DNA of 64,000 bases, taken from Calophaca sinica. Its lineage: Eukaryota > Streptophyta > Magnoliopsida > Fabales > Fabaceae. The notes under the pieces are model-generated. The model had not been told where the DNA came from and did not search any database. It saw nothing but the letters and a program-made list of their open reading frames with translations. Each line of letters starts with the position of its first letter. Positions within the stretch are counted from its first letter, which is position 1. Positions 11,257 to 21,700 of this stretch are shown here, one piece after another. The translations under genes and the position numbers were made by a program. The DNA lies in contig CM073735.1 of NCBI GenBank assembly GCA_037113605.1, positions 10,718,001 through 10,782,000 of the forward strand. Direction: 5' to 3'.

Positions 11257-13575
11257 ATGCGCAGCCCGAGCTCTATCAAGGAAGTGCAAAGACTCGCTGG
11301 TCGTATCGCCGCCCTTTCCAGGTTCGTAATTCGTTCCGCTGACAAATCGATTCCCTTCTACCAGGTACTCCGGAAACCAACTCGGTTCGAATGGACCGAC
11401 GACTGTGAAACGACTTTCCAAAAGCTCAAGGAATTTCTGGCGTCACCACCGGTCCTTACACGACCCACCAAAGGAGCCCCTCTCCTCCTCTACCTGGCAG
11501 CCACCGACACCTCGATCAGCTCGGCCTTGATAGAAAAGAGAGAAACCGAGCAGCGCCCAGTTTACTTCGTGAGCAAAGTCCTCCACGGGGCGGAGCTAAG
11601 GTACCAGAAGGTGGAGAAACTGGCGCTCCTGATAGTGACCTCCGCGAGGAGATTGAGGCCTTACTTTCAAGCGCACACGGTGGTAATCAAAACGGACTAC
11701 CCAATCAAAAGGATCCTGCAGAAGCCCGAACTCTCAGGGCGAATGGTGGCGTGGTCGGTAGAACTCTCCGAGTTCCAAATCAGGTATGAACCCAGAGGAC
11801 CCATCAAATCACAAGTTTTAGCTGACTTTATTGCAGAGCTAACACCGACCCCTGAGGTCGAGTACTGGACGCTCTATGTGGACGGCTCCTCCAATTCCAA
11901 AGGCAGCGGAGCAGGAATCATCGTTGAAAGCCCTGCTGGAATCAACGTCGAACAGGCACTCAGGTTCCTATTCAAAGCTAGCAACAACCAAGCCGAGTAT
12001 GAGGCTTTATTACTCGGTCTCAAGCTCGCATGGGAGCTGGGAGCCCAAACGCTCCGAGTCAAGAGCGACTCCCAACTGATGATCAACCAGGTCAAGGGCG
12101 AGTACCAGTGTCGAGACGACATACTTGCCCAGTACGCTCAGAAAGTCAATGCCATGATTCAGAACTTCCAAGAGGTCCAACTCGAGCACATCCCTCGAGA
12201 ACAAAACAACAAGGCAGATCTGCTGGCAAAGTTAGCTAGTATGAAGACCGAGGGACAACTCCATACGGTGGTCGTCCAAACTTTAGAGGCACCAAGCATC
12301 GCGACAGCCGGAAACTACGCAGTGACCAGCTCGGATTCTTGGATGAAAGACATCGTCGAGTACTTGAAACAGGGAAGACTGCCTGAGGACCAGGCAGAAT
12401 CACGCAGGGTCCAACGGCAGTCCGCACATTACACCCTAATCGGAGACAGACTCTACAGGCGAGGTTTCTCGCAGCCACTACTCACCTGCGTAGAGAAGTC
12501 AGATTCCGAGTACGTCATGAGAGAACTACATGAGGGTATTTGCGGGAACCACTGTGGAACTCGGACCCTGGCAGCTAAAATCCTACGAGCAGGCTACTAC
12601 TGGCCGACGCTCAGGTCGGATTGCCTAGAATACGTAAGGAAGTGCGACAAGTGCCAAAGGTTCGCCAAACGAGACCATCTCCCACCGGAAGTCCTGCACG
12701 AAGTCGTCGCCCCTTGGCCTTTCAATACCTGGGGGCTTGACATACTTGGCCCCTTTCCCCTTGCACCGGGCCAACTCAAGTTCATCGTAGTCGCCATAGA
12801 CTACTTCTCCAAGTGGATAGAGGCGTGCCCGCTGGCGACCATCACTTCCGAGAGGGTCAAAAAATTTGTCTGGAAAAGCCTGGTTTGCCGCCATGGCCTG
12901 CCCCACACCATCATCACAGATAACGGCATTACGCTTCACCAAAGACAAAGATTCAAGGACTTCTGCAAAGGTCTAGGTATCCGACTCGCCTACGCCTCCG
13001 TCGAGCATCCACAGACCAATAGTCAGGTCGAGGCCGCAAACAGGACTATCCTCAATGGCCTCCGCAAGCGGCTGGAGAGGGCCAAGGGCGACTGGGCGGA
13101 TGAACTCTGCGGGGTGTTGTGGGCATACCACACCACCCCCCAGTCGGCAACAAATGAAACACCTTTCCGGCTAACGTATGGAATGGAGGCCATGGTGCCA
13201 GTAGAGCTCGGTTCCACCTCAGCAAGAAGAGAGCACGCTCAGGCATTGACGCCAGAGGAGGCAAGAGTCGAGCTCGATCTCCTAGAAGAAACTCGGGAAC
13301 TTGCCCGTGTGCAAAACTTTGCGACTAAACAGCGCGTCGCCAAGCACTACAACTCCAGAGTCCAACCAAGAACTTTCAAGGTAGGAGACCTGGTCCTCCG
13401 GAAAGTCGAACTGGCCAGAAAAGATGTAAGGCAGGGCAAACTAGGGCCGACATGGGAAGGGCCATACCGCATCAGATCAGAGCACCGACACGGTGCATAT
13501 GGGCTAGAAGAACTATCCGGAAAGGCAATACTTAGGACCTGGAATGCCACGCACCTCAAGCTCTACTTTAGTTAA
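11257..13575 (+). CDS. truncated Ty3 pol: RNase H, RNase H, integrase
   Basis: Encodes the C-terminal part of a gypsy polymerase: RNase H strips the RNA template and integrase inserts the DNA copy. The frame is open from 11236; the first ATG is 11257. Numbering residues from 11236: the reverse-transcriptase thumb end is about 8-75, the connection/first RNase H about 80-200, a second RNase H 209-335 (D215, E254, D278, D327), the integrase zinc finger H432/H439/C470/C473, and the DDE core D502, D562, E599, followed by a C-terminal chromatin/DNA-binding-like region to 779. There are no stops. The catalytic YxDD of reverse transcriptase is absent because the frame starts after it, so the primer site is fused directly to the end of the RT. 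It is unlikely to act alone. Confidence 0.9.
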   Translation: MRSPSSIKEVQRLAGRIAALSRFVIRSADKSIPFYQVLRKPTRFEWTDDCETTFQKLKEFLASPPVLTRPTKGAPLLLYLAATDTSISSALIEKRETEQRPVYFVSKVLHGAELRYQKVEKLALLIVTSARRLRPYFQAHTVVIKTDYPIKRILQKPELSGRMVAWSVELSEFQIRYEPRGPIKSQVLADFIAELTPTPEVEYWTLYVDGSSNSKGSGAGIIVESPAGINVEQALRFLFKASNNQAEYEALLLGLKLAWELGAQTLRVKSDSQLMINQVKGEYQCRDDILAQYAQKVNAMIQNFQEVQLEHIPREQNNKADLLAKLASMKTEGQLHTVVVQTLEAPSIATAGNYAVTSSDSWMKDIVEYLKQGRLPEDQAESRRVQRQSAHYTLIGDRLYRRGFSQPLLTCVEKSDSEYVMRELHEGICGNHCGTRTLAAKILRAGYYWPTLRSDCLEYVRKCDKCQRFAKRDHLPPEVLHEVVAPWPFNTWGLDILGPFPLAPGQLKFIVVAIDYFSKWIEACPLATITSERVKKFVWKSLVCRHGLPHTIITDNGITLHQRQRFKDFCKGLGIRLAYASVEHPQTNSQVEAANRTILNGLRKRLERAKGDWADELCGVLWAYHTTPQSATNETPFRLTYGMEAMVPVELGSTSARREHAQALTPEEARVELDLLEETRELARVQNFATKQRVAKHYNSRVQPRTFKVGDLVLRKVELARKDVRQGKLGPTWEGPYRIRSEHRHGAYGLEELSGKAILRTWNATHLKLYFS

Positions 13576-13777
13576 ACAATTGTAAACGGATGACGTACTC
13601 TTTCCTTTGCAAACCCTTTTTCCCACTGGGTTTTTGGTTTGGAAAGGTTTTAACGAGGCGCATCCTTCTATCCCTTTCTTCCCCATTTAATATAAGTCAA
13701 CCCCCATTGCATTCAGAGTGTTTTAACTAAAAGTCACCGAGTCCCGAGCTCGGAAGGTCTTAATCAACAATGCACTC

Positions 13778-13954
13778 GTGGTCCTAAACCCAAGTCAGCA
13801 TAAAGGCTTGGTGGGCTCATTCGCAGCTCGACCCCTGTGGTCCTAAACCCAAGTCAGCATAAAGGCTTGGTGGTCTCATCCGCAGCTCGACCCCTGTCAT
13901 CCCAAACCCAAGTCAGCATAAAGGCTTGGTATGCTCATCCGTAAAAACTGTGGC
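13778..13954. repeat. 59-bp tandem repeats, three copies
   Basis: Units start at 13778, 13837 and 13896 (GTGGTCCTAAACCCAAGTCA and close variants), each with CATAAAGGCTTGG and GCAGCTCGACCCC. A decayed relative follows at about 14012. Lies between the pol stop and the antisense gene; such tandem arrays are common in the 3' untranslated part of Tat elements. Confidence 0.92.
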
Positions 13955-14374
13955 CCCGAACTCGCTCGCAGCTCGAGGCTCGGAACGTCTTGCTCGACCC
14001 AAACGATATGTTCAGTCCCAAACCCCGGTTAGCATAAAAACCTGGTAACCCCGTTAGAAGATCCGAGGCTCGCTATCTGACCTAAAGGTTTCGTAAGGAA
14101 ACTGATACTCGGCCTATGCCGATACGCGGAGAAATTGTCTCAACTTCAGTTGACACAAGTTTTATTCGGGGGAAGCCACCCGGGGACTGCCCTAGCCGAG
14201 TAGCAGCTACCCGAGGTCCACCCCATCCGAGCATAATAACCAACAAATTGCTAAAGCAGAAAACAGAGAAGACAATGTTTAAACTTAGTCAATTTCATTA
14301 ACTTGAAGCAAAAATACAAAAGAGCTCATAGAAGAGCGAGTACATTGTCGAAGCAAAGCATTCTAAAAAACAAG

Positions 14375-16452
14375 TTACGCAAGGGCATCCCCTTGGTCTT
14401 CGACTTGGGCCCCGACGACCTCCTCGGTCGCAACACTTGGACCAGCAGCCTCCGAGTCAGGCCCAACTCCGGCGTCCTCGTCCCCAGGCTCCTCTTGATC
14501 AGCACGGCCCTCTTCCTCATCCTCCTCTTCCACAATCTTTCCCTCTTTCACTACCTTGGTGAAATCGAGCTCAGAGATGTGCAGATCGGGGGCGACCACC
14601 TTCAACTGCGCAACGGCGTTATCAAACCCTTCCTTATAATCGGGCGGCATCAGACTCACGGTATTCCTCGACCCGAGCAGCTTCGGACGAGGACTTCTCC
14701 TTCTCCTCTCGCAGCTGACGCAACAAAAGGCCATTTTGGGCCTGGAGCTCCTCCCGCTGAGCCAGAAGAGAAGCGTTGCTCCTGTTCAATTCGTCCCTTG
14801 CCTCCGAGAGGCGAGCATAATCCTCTTGCAGCTTACGCATCTTCTCCTCAAGCTCGCCAAACGCGGTGGCCTTGCTTTGGTACTTTCTCTTCGCCAGCTC
14901 GGCCTCAGTCGCCCGCGCCCTTATCCGATCAGAAAGGAACTGGGCCATAGCGGAAGTACGGAGCCCGTAGAGACCCAGTGCCTTGCACAAACCCAGCTCG
15001 CCCGCCTCTTCCATACACCTGTCGTCGGACCTACGCATAAGCTGATCGATCTGGTCGGAGCGGTCGAAGCCGACGTTCCAAAGGGAATCCTCGGCGTTTT
15101 TGCCTTGATCGGTAAATTCTCCGAGGTGGAGGAACCACTCGGAGCCATCAGGGATGTTCAGAGGAACCCCCCCGTGAGGTCCCCTCGGCTCCTTTGAAGG
15201 GGGCTGTTCGGAACCGAGAGTCGGGGAAGCGCGCGGTCGCTTCTTGGAAGCCTTGACAGACGAAGGGGAAGCGGCTGCACCGGAAGGAACCGGCCCGAGA
15301 ACTTGGGCGACCTTTTCTCTTTGAGCTTTCTTGAGGAGCTCGGCCATCTCCTTCTTGCTCATCTTCGGGGCCATCGTACCTAAAAATAAAGTGAAGGTTA
15401 GTACTCACGCTCGGGCTGAAAATCATGCTAAAAGATGACAACGAGACTTACTTAGGTAATCCCTCCACTGGGGCGAATCCTTTAGAGCTCGGGTGAGGAG
15501 AGGACCACAATGCAATGTGGGCAAACGAGCTAGAAAGTTCACTATCGTTTGGTCGGTGACCGACAATGAATTAAAGTCCACCTCTTTTATGGGCCGAGGA
15601 TTGGGGCTCCAGTAAAAAGGAAACAAGGGCTCGTTCTGAGCAGAAAAGAAAAAGGGATCCCCTCTCCTTACCCGGATTTTGAAGAAATCAGGCTTCCAGT
15701 TTTTATAAGACTGGTCGAAAAGCTCAAGAATATAAAAACCAGGTATTTTATTGAGCGAACACCACTTAAGCTGCTTACCAAGTCTGAGCTGGAAAAAACT
15801 GAAGAAGAGAGCAGCAGAGGGAGTAACCCCAAAATACTCTGACACGAGCTTAAAGGCTCGGATAAAAGCCCAACTATTGGGGTGTAATTGCGAAGGGGCC
15901 GCGTCCAGCCATTGGAGGACCTCGCACTCGAACCTACTTAAGGGAAAACGGAGGCCGATTCGCGTGAAGAAAGTTTTGTAGAAGAAACAAAAGTCGGGGG
16001 AGCTAGACTCGCCCTTGTTGAAACATACTCGGTCGTCGGGAGAGCAGGGGAGGCAAGTTACCTCCTCGTCTCGATCCCAGTTCGGCGTAAATGATACACT
16101 AGATCTAAGGGCGACCACCCCAGTGTCTGAAAAAATGTTGGAAGCCACCCCGAGTACATCTGGGTGCACCCAGCGTAGGAGACCTACTATCTCCCACTCG
16201 GCGCCGCCTTGTGAAGTGAATACGAGGAATGCATACGAGGGGAGAGGCTGGAACCCAGGAGGTGGGAGGAACCACTTGAAAAGGCACTGGGCCATGACCA
16301 CCGTCGGATGGTAGCCCCTGGTGGCCAGAGCCTCCGGCATACGGTGGCGTAGAAAGGTCAAAAGACGTGCTCGTCGTTTCAGATGACGAGCCACTCTCAG
16401 AACTCACAGGTATGGGGGAAGGGGGACGACGAGAAGAAGAGGAGAAAGCCAT
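14375..16452 (-). CDS. antisense two-exon gene of the Ty3 element (Transposase_28-type)
   Basis: A gene on the strand opposite to pol. Exon 1 has an open frame from 16394 to the splice donor at 15452; its middle (about 15690-15960) carries the conserved block of the putative gypsy-type transposon domain (PF04195), with the pattern APSQLHPNSWAFIRAF and YFGVTP. Intron 15380-15451 is 72 nt with GTAAGT donor, TACTAAC branch sequence and TTTTTAG acceptor; splicing keeps the frame into exon 2 (15379 on), a Lys/Glu-rich coiled-coil region. The frame stops at 14634-14636, but homologous-looking acidic sequence continues in another frame to 14375, suggesting one frameshift near 14650. A Ser-rich start ATG at 16452 lies in a different frame, so a second shift may exist. 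The role of this protein family is unknown. Confidence 0.75.
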
Positions 16453-16599
16453 TAACGAAGAACAGTAGCCGGACTTACCAGGAAATGCAAAGGAATGAGG
16501 GTGGTAGCCGTTCGAAATACAGACGCAGGGAAGATGGCAGACGGAGCGTTCACGGAAAGCAAAACGAAGAAGAAGAGAAAAGGGAGGAGAAGGGACGAC

Positions 16600-16605
16600 T
16601 TTATA
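16600..16605 (-). promoter_or_regulatory. TATA box for the antisense gene
   Basis: On the minus strand the sequence reads TTATAAAG about 148 bp before the first possible start codon (16452). The position suits a promoter for the antisense gene, independent of the LTR promoter. Confidence 0.5.
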
Positions 16606-16892
16606 ACCCCCGTAGGGGGGAGATGAAGGGGCAACTTAATCCGAGCCCTCCATCTGCGAAATCAAGTGAAGATCTAGCGGTCCGGGTTGCGTCAGATGAT
16701 CGACGGTGAGAAGAGGAACGGTTGAGTGAACGTCTCATCTGAGTCCCATCACGTGGCAGAATGCCGAGTAAAAGCGCGACACGTTGAGCGTGGCCCCCAG
16801 CGAACAAGCTCGGGACACGCCGACCTCGGTGGCTCGACTGATACCGATCCAGGGCGATGGATAGACCCTCCGCCCTTTCATGCGAAGCGTCT

Positions 16893-16902
16893 AGGGGGCT
16901 TG
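16893..16902 (+). other. polypurine tract of Ty3 element
   Basis: AGGGGGCTTG directly before the 3' LTR; the common gypsy form is a purine run followed by a few bases and then TGTTA. Confidence 0.7.
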
Positions 16903-17490
16903 TGTTACGGAGCGGTCCCGAGCCGAGTCCTAGTGCACCCGCCGACGATTCGCGGTCGGCTCGGTTCCTGCTTATCCGAGCTTGACGAGTTGCCACCGAC
17001 CTGAGACGCGCCAGACCCGACTTCCGGTACGACTCTCCCGATGATAACACCGAGCAGGGGAAGGGCGAGCTAACTCGGGACTCACGAACCTTCTAGAACG
17101 GGACGTGCCTGAGACAACGCTTGGAGCCGTTGTCACCCTAAAGGTTGAAGATCACGTAGTGGCAGACGCATGCTTGGCAGGCGCAAAATATCAGGAAGAG
17201 ATCAGCTAATCCCCGAATTGTCAGGGAGGAATTGCCGCGCGCAGAAATCGGATCAGTGGTTGCTTCCCTTCCACGCTGCTCCACTATATAAAGGGGGTTG
17301 GACCCCCCAGGTTTGCATACTCTCTACTTACTCTAAACCCTAATACATTCTGCGCCGCTTCTCCTTCAAAGCCCTATCTGACTTAGGCATCGGAGTGTCT
17401 TTGCAGGTACCACCCCCCTTCATCGGACTCTGGAAGAGGGAGCACCCAATCCCAAGGAGGAGGAGAGCCCTACCATTTCTAGCATCAACA
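16903..17490 (+). repeat. 3' LTR of Ty3 element
   Basis: 588 bp, TGTTACGGAGCGG to GCATCAACA, TATATAAA at 17285-17292. Followed directly by the GTTAC target duplication and the right half of the split MITE. Confidence 0.95.
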
Positions 17491-17963
17491 GTTACAAATA
17501 TTATACCAATGTGGTCCCCTTTTTATGTAAAAAATGGGACTATATTAGTATAATATTCGTAACATAAAAGACCAATTTAAAATTTTTAATACATAAGGAA
17601 CCAAACTGAAACTTAAAGTAAAGATAAGAGACTGATTCGAAACTTTTAATAAATAAGGGATCAAACTAAAACCTAAAACAAAAATAAAGGAACAAAAACA
17701 TAATTTAACGTTTCTTTAAGACTCAAATCCTAGATTTTTGCTTAAACAAAACCAAAATCTTTGCCATTTGGACAACCGACGACCTTGGTTGAGCGTTCAT
17801 ATCCTTAATACTGTATCGAAAGCAAACGGAATAATTTCACATGCGTTTTCAAAAAAATAATAATTTCACTTGCCGATACATTTTTTCACGAAGCAAATGT
17901 TTTTATCTTCCAATCAAATGGAATTTAACAACTCGTGAAATATAAAACAATCAGTCTTTTAAC

Positions 17964-18135
17964 AGGTGTGGTTTGAGTGATAAGTAGCTCGAATTCCTTA
18001 AGCATGTGGTTAGAGGTTCGAATCCTGATAAATTCATCATTTGGGAGAGACAATCCTTAAATATGTTCCAAATTCTTGAAGAGATTAGTCTTCGCAATTG
18101 CGCGTAGAAGATATTCCCAGAAACCAAAAAAGTAT
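17964..18135 (+). mobile_element. tRNA-derived SINE
   Basis: Contains an A-box-like GTGGTTTGAGTGATAAG (about 17968) and, about 35 bases on, a perfect B box GGTTCGAATCC (18015-18025), the internal promoter of RNA polymerase III genes. A tRNA-unrelated body follows (GCAATTGCGCGTAGAAGATA) and an A-rich end at about 18125. The tRNA part does not fold into a full cloverleaf, so this is a SINE and not a tRNA gene. 17710-17963 and 18136-18359 hold nothing else that I can identify. Confidence 0.65.
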
Positions 18136-18359
18136 TATAAATTATTATTTTTACAAGTGTTTATTAAAAAATTATCGAAGTTTTGTGTTAAGTGTGTTAT
18201 TAACAAGGAGAGGAGTAATGGAATCACATTCAAAACAGATGCCTCTCCAAATTTGGACTTTTACTGAGTACTAGTACTATTTATTATTTAATAATTTAAT
18301 AATGATAGTCACAAGAATTCTCTCTCCAATGTAAAAAGTAAGAACAAAACCTGACAAAG

Positions 18360-18717
18360 GTCACAAGTTGATTACCCCCACAACAACCGTTACATTACAT
18401 ATATACCCACAGACACAACAGAAGAGAGTCTGAGAAAGAGAGAGAGAGGACAACAAAGACAAACATGCGCCCATTAAAATGCACAGAACACGCCACAAGC
18501 ATTGCAAAGAAAGAACCTTTTGCTTTTCCATGTTTCTCTCTCTAAAAAGGACTGATTCTCTCTCTCTCTCTCTCTTTTCATCTTTCACTTTTATCCCTTT
18601 CCTTCTTTTCCCCCCCCAGAGATCGTGCTGCTTCTGCTTCAGCTGAATCAGCTTCTTTCCTCCCTCTCACTCTAGCGACGCAGCTATGCAGCAGAGTGAG
18701 ATGGGTACGCGGTGGCG
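18360..18717 (+). promoter_or_regulatory. 5' leader/promoter-proximal region of TIFY8
   Basis: Pyrimidine-rich with a CT repeat at about 18556-18575, a common feature of plant core promoters and leaders. No clear TATA box. It ends with a short upstream ORF (18686-18724). The transcript start cannot be set from sequence. Confidence 0.45.
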
Positions 18718-18724
18718 ATGCTGA
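18686..18724 (+). other. upstream ORF overlapping TIFY8 start
   Basis: ATG at 18686, 12 codons, stop TGA at 18722-18724. The stop lies across the first main start codon (ATG 18718) and just before the second in-frame one (ATG 18727). It may lower translation or shift the start to 18727. Confidence 0.5.
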
Positions 18725-21700
18725 GAATGGTTAAGTCTCACTCTCAGCATAACAACAACAGCAACAACAACAATGACAACAACACTGGGAATCAACATTT
18801 GCTCAGTCCGGTTCTTCATGACTTTCTGGGCATGAAGCCCTCTGATACTCCCACCGATGTGAGGTTACCGGAGCCGTCGGCGTCGGCTTCCTCCGCCGGT
18901 GCACGTGGCCCCTTTTCCTCCACTTCTGACACCGCTTCTGGTGAGTGTTACTGTTACCCCCCTATTTACTTCATTCTACTTGACTGTTCAGAAGAATAGG
19001 GGGGAAAAAAAAGTCTTCATTTTTAGGGACATTTCCACTTGCCCATGAAACCTGGTTTTGTTACTTTGTGATTTTTTTTTTTTAGTGAATTGATTCTCAT
19101 CCACTGATGTTCTCTACCCTCCCCCTTTCTCTCTCTTAGTGGGGGTATCATTAGTTTAGTGAGAGGTAAGTATTGGGTTAGGTTGGTTCTGTTGGTCTTT
19201 GTTTTCTTAACATAATTTTTTTGTGTCTTTGGACTTTTTTTTTTTGGGGGGGGGAACATTTGTTACTTCATTTTGTGATCATGTGATGTCGTGGGCTTTC
19301 AGGTAGTGTGTTTTAAGTTTGTTGGTGTGTTCTTTTTTTTTCTTTTTTTTCTAGGGATGTAAATATACTGTCAGGGTTTTCTGTACTTTTGCCTTGCTTT
19401 GTATGTAGCATGGTGTATGGTCTGATTATTTGTTTCTGTCTTGTACAAGTATCATTTCATGTATTTATTGAGAGTGGGAGAATTAAATTTGATCAATTTC
19501 TGCTGAAAATATCCATTATTTTGAACGGAGAACTTTGTTGTGTTCTGTCAAAGTTTGTGCATTGGGTAATTAGTGATGGTACGAATGTTTAGGTTTTTAC
19601 CATATTTTTTATTATTGTATATTGTCTCTTTTTTCTTTTCTTGGTTTCTTAATCAATAATTGTGCGTTCTTACTTTGTAGTCCAAAACAATTATAGTTGA
19701 AAACACAAGTTATTTATGGAAAGTTTCTATTATCTTTGAAGGGTTTTTGTTTCTATAAATGTAATGTGTTTCCCCTCATCAATTTGGTAGAAAAACAGGT
19801 AGGAAATCATCTCGAGGGAGTTCCATTCTATGGCCCAAGGAGTGATTTTTCTGGCGCCGAGATAAGTAACAGACTAGTGGGGAACAAGAGAAGTAATTCT
19901 GATTCCTCTTTTATGGGTTCCTCCAGAGACGCCTTCCAAACGGTCCCTGACTCCTTTCAAAACTCACATTTGATGAAGGTTACTTTGAATTATCACTTCA
20001 TTCTTCTTCTTCTTCAATATTCTCAATAACTAAAAAAAGAAAAATACTTTTTATTTTCTCTTCCTTTCCTTGATGTCTTAACTTTTTAATTCTGCTTTTG
20101 TACAGCTCCTCCGGAATGCGGCTGGAGGAGATAGGTCTAGAAGGCCCAATGACGATGAAGTGTTACTTGGCATGCAGTCACTGAAGCCATCTTCTGCTTC
20201 TCAGATATTCCACCCTCCCATTAGCACTAAGATTGATGCAAATAAATGGGAGCGATCTATTCTCATGAATGTTGGGCCTTCCATGCAGCATCCTCCACGT
20301 GGAGGGCAATTGACACCTTTTGGACACCAAATAGCTTCAAACAAGATTAGGGATACCAATGCTGGTCCTTCATTTATCTCTCAGTCTGCTGCTGATGAAG
20401 GATCAAGAACCGGAATCAAGGGCCCTGGAATTTTAAGTTCTATAAACACAACTGCTACTGCCTCTGAGAGAACTTCATCTGCTGTGCTGCTTGGTGGAAG
20501 CAGGCCAAAGCCTGTTACTAATATAATAGAATCATCCACACCCCCAAGGTACCTCTATCTTAAAAATACAGTTGCTCTTGGTTCTTTTTATTTTCACTCC
20601 CTTAGTCCCTTTATCTTGGGGAAAAAAAGGAGAAGTTGCTTGACTTTATGCATTTTGGTATTGACAACAGTCAACATGGGCTAACATCTGCCAGCCGCCA
20701 GATGACTATTTTTTACGGAGGTCAAGCTCATGTTTTTGATGATGTCCACCCACATAAGGTATGGCATCCTATTCTTAGCCTGGCATATTTATTTATTTAT
20801 TGCATTTAGTGAAATAAGGCCTCGATTTAGGTTGTATTTGTGAATCACCACCGGAAACAATTTGTGCCTTAAAAATTTAGTCTGTGGTTTACTCGTGGGT
20901 GATTTAACAATTATTCTATCTACTTCTACTACTAATTACTAAAGCTGTGGAGCCAACATTTTCTTCAAAGCCCTATTACAGCCAAATTTTGACTCATCAG
21001 AGTTTAATTGAGAAACGTGTTGAGATGTTTCTACAACTTATTTGGCCAGTCATTGCACAATATGGTGGCTGTGCGGAACTTATAATAGCTGATAGAAAAG
21101 ACTTCATAGTAACCAATAATAGATTTGTTTAAGCTTTGGTACACAGGTAGAGTCACTTTTGAAAATGGTCTTTTCTTTTACTGATTTGAACACTTATTGA
21201 AGGCTTTCTTCTAGAGTTTCAGAATGTATATTCTATTGCTTTAACAGAATATATTTGACAGTATTATGGATTTTGTTAAGACTCTAGTATATAAAGTTAG
21301 TTTTTGGTTAACTTTGGTATCTTCTTTTCTTCGGACTTTTTCCCTGAAACTTTTCAAAATGTTACCTGCTGAGATTTGGAAGTTTACAAAATTCTTTAAA
21401 TGATGTTTGGCTTTCCAAAACATTGAGAATGCTGAGCTAAATCTGAATCCAGTTGTTTGTGTGTTAGACTTGCACTCAGATTGGACCCGGTGATTAGAGC
21501 ATTTAAGGCTTATTTGAACTTATCTTACGACATAAACACTTGTGTAAGGGTTTGAAATAGCTTATAAAAATAGCTTATCATATGTCCATAAACTATTTTC
21601 AGCATATTCTCGGCCCCCTCTTTGATTCCCATTCACCCCCCTAAATTCTATTCTTTCAGTGAAAACAAACATAAGCTCTTATATGATAATAGGCGTTCAA

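Larger units (their letters stand above)
10645..17490 (+). mobile_element. Ty3/gypsy element, Tat-type, internally deleted
   Basis: A 6.8-kb LTR retrotransposon with LTRs TGTTACGG...ATCAACA and a perfect 5-bp target-site duplication GTTAC (10640-10644 and 17491-17495). The pol frame has two RNase H domains before the integrase, a mark of the plant Tat lineage (Ogre/Retand relatives), and the element carries an antisense gene with the Transposase_28-type domain often found in this group. Gag, protease and most of the reverse transcriptase are missing, so it could move only with help. The LTRs differ at roughly 20-25 of about 590 positions by eye, far fewer than the copia LTRs. Confidence 0.95.
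10490..17709. mobile_element. palindromic MITE split by a Ty3 element
   Basis: The left half is 10490-10644 and the right half 17491-17709. The outer ends are inverted repeats: ACTAAATTATGCTTTTGG at the left, and CAAAAACATAATTTAAC at the right. Joined across the Ty3 insertion (removing one GTTAC copy), it matches the intact 388-bp copy at 35145-35532, including the CCAATGTGGTCCC inner motif. No coding capacity. Confidence 0.9.

Noticed and set aside
14303..15197. 215-aa and 153-aa plus-strand frames within the Ty3 element
   Set aside because: Complement shadows of the antisense gene, which has splice sites and a domain match on the other strand.
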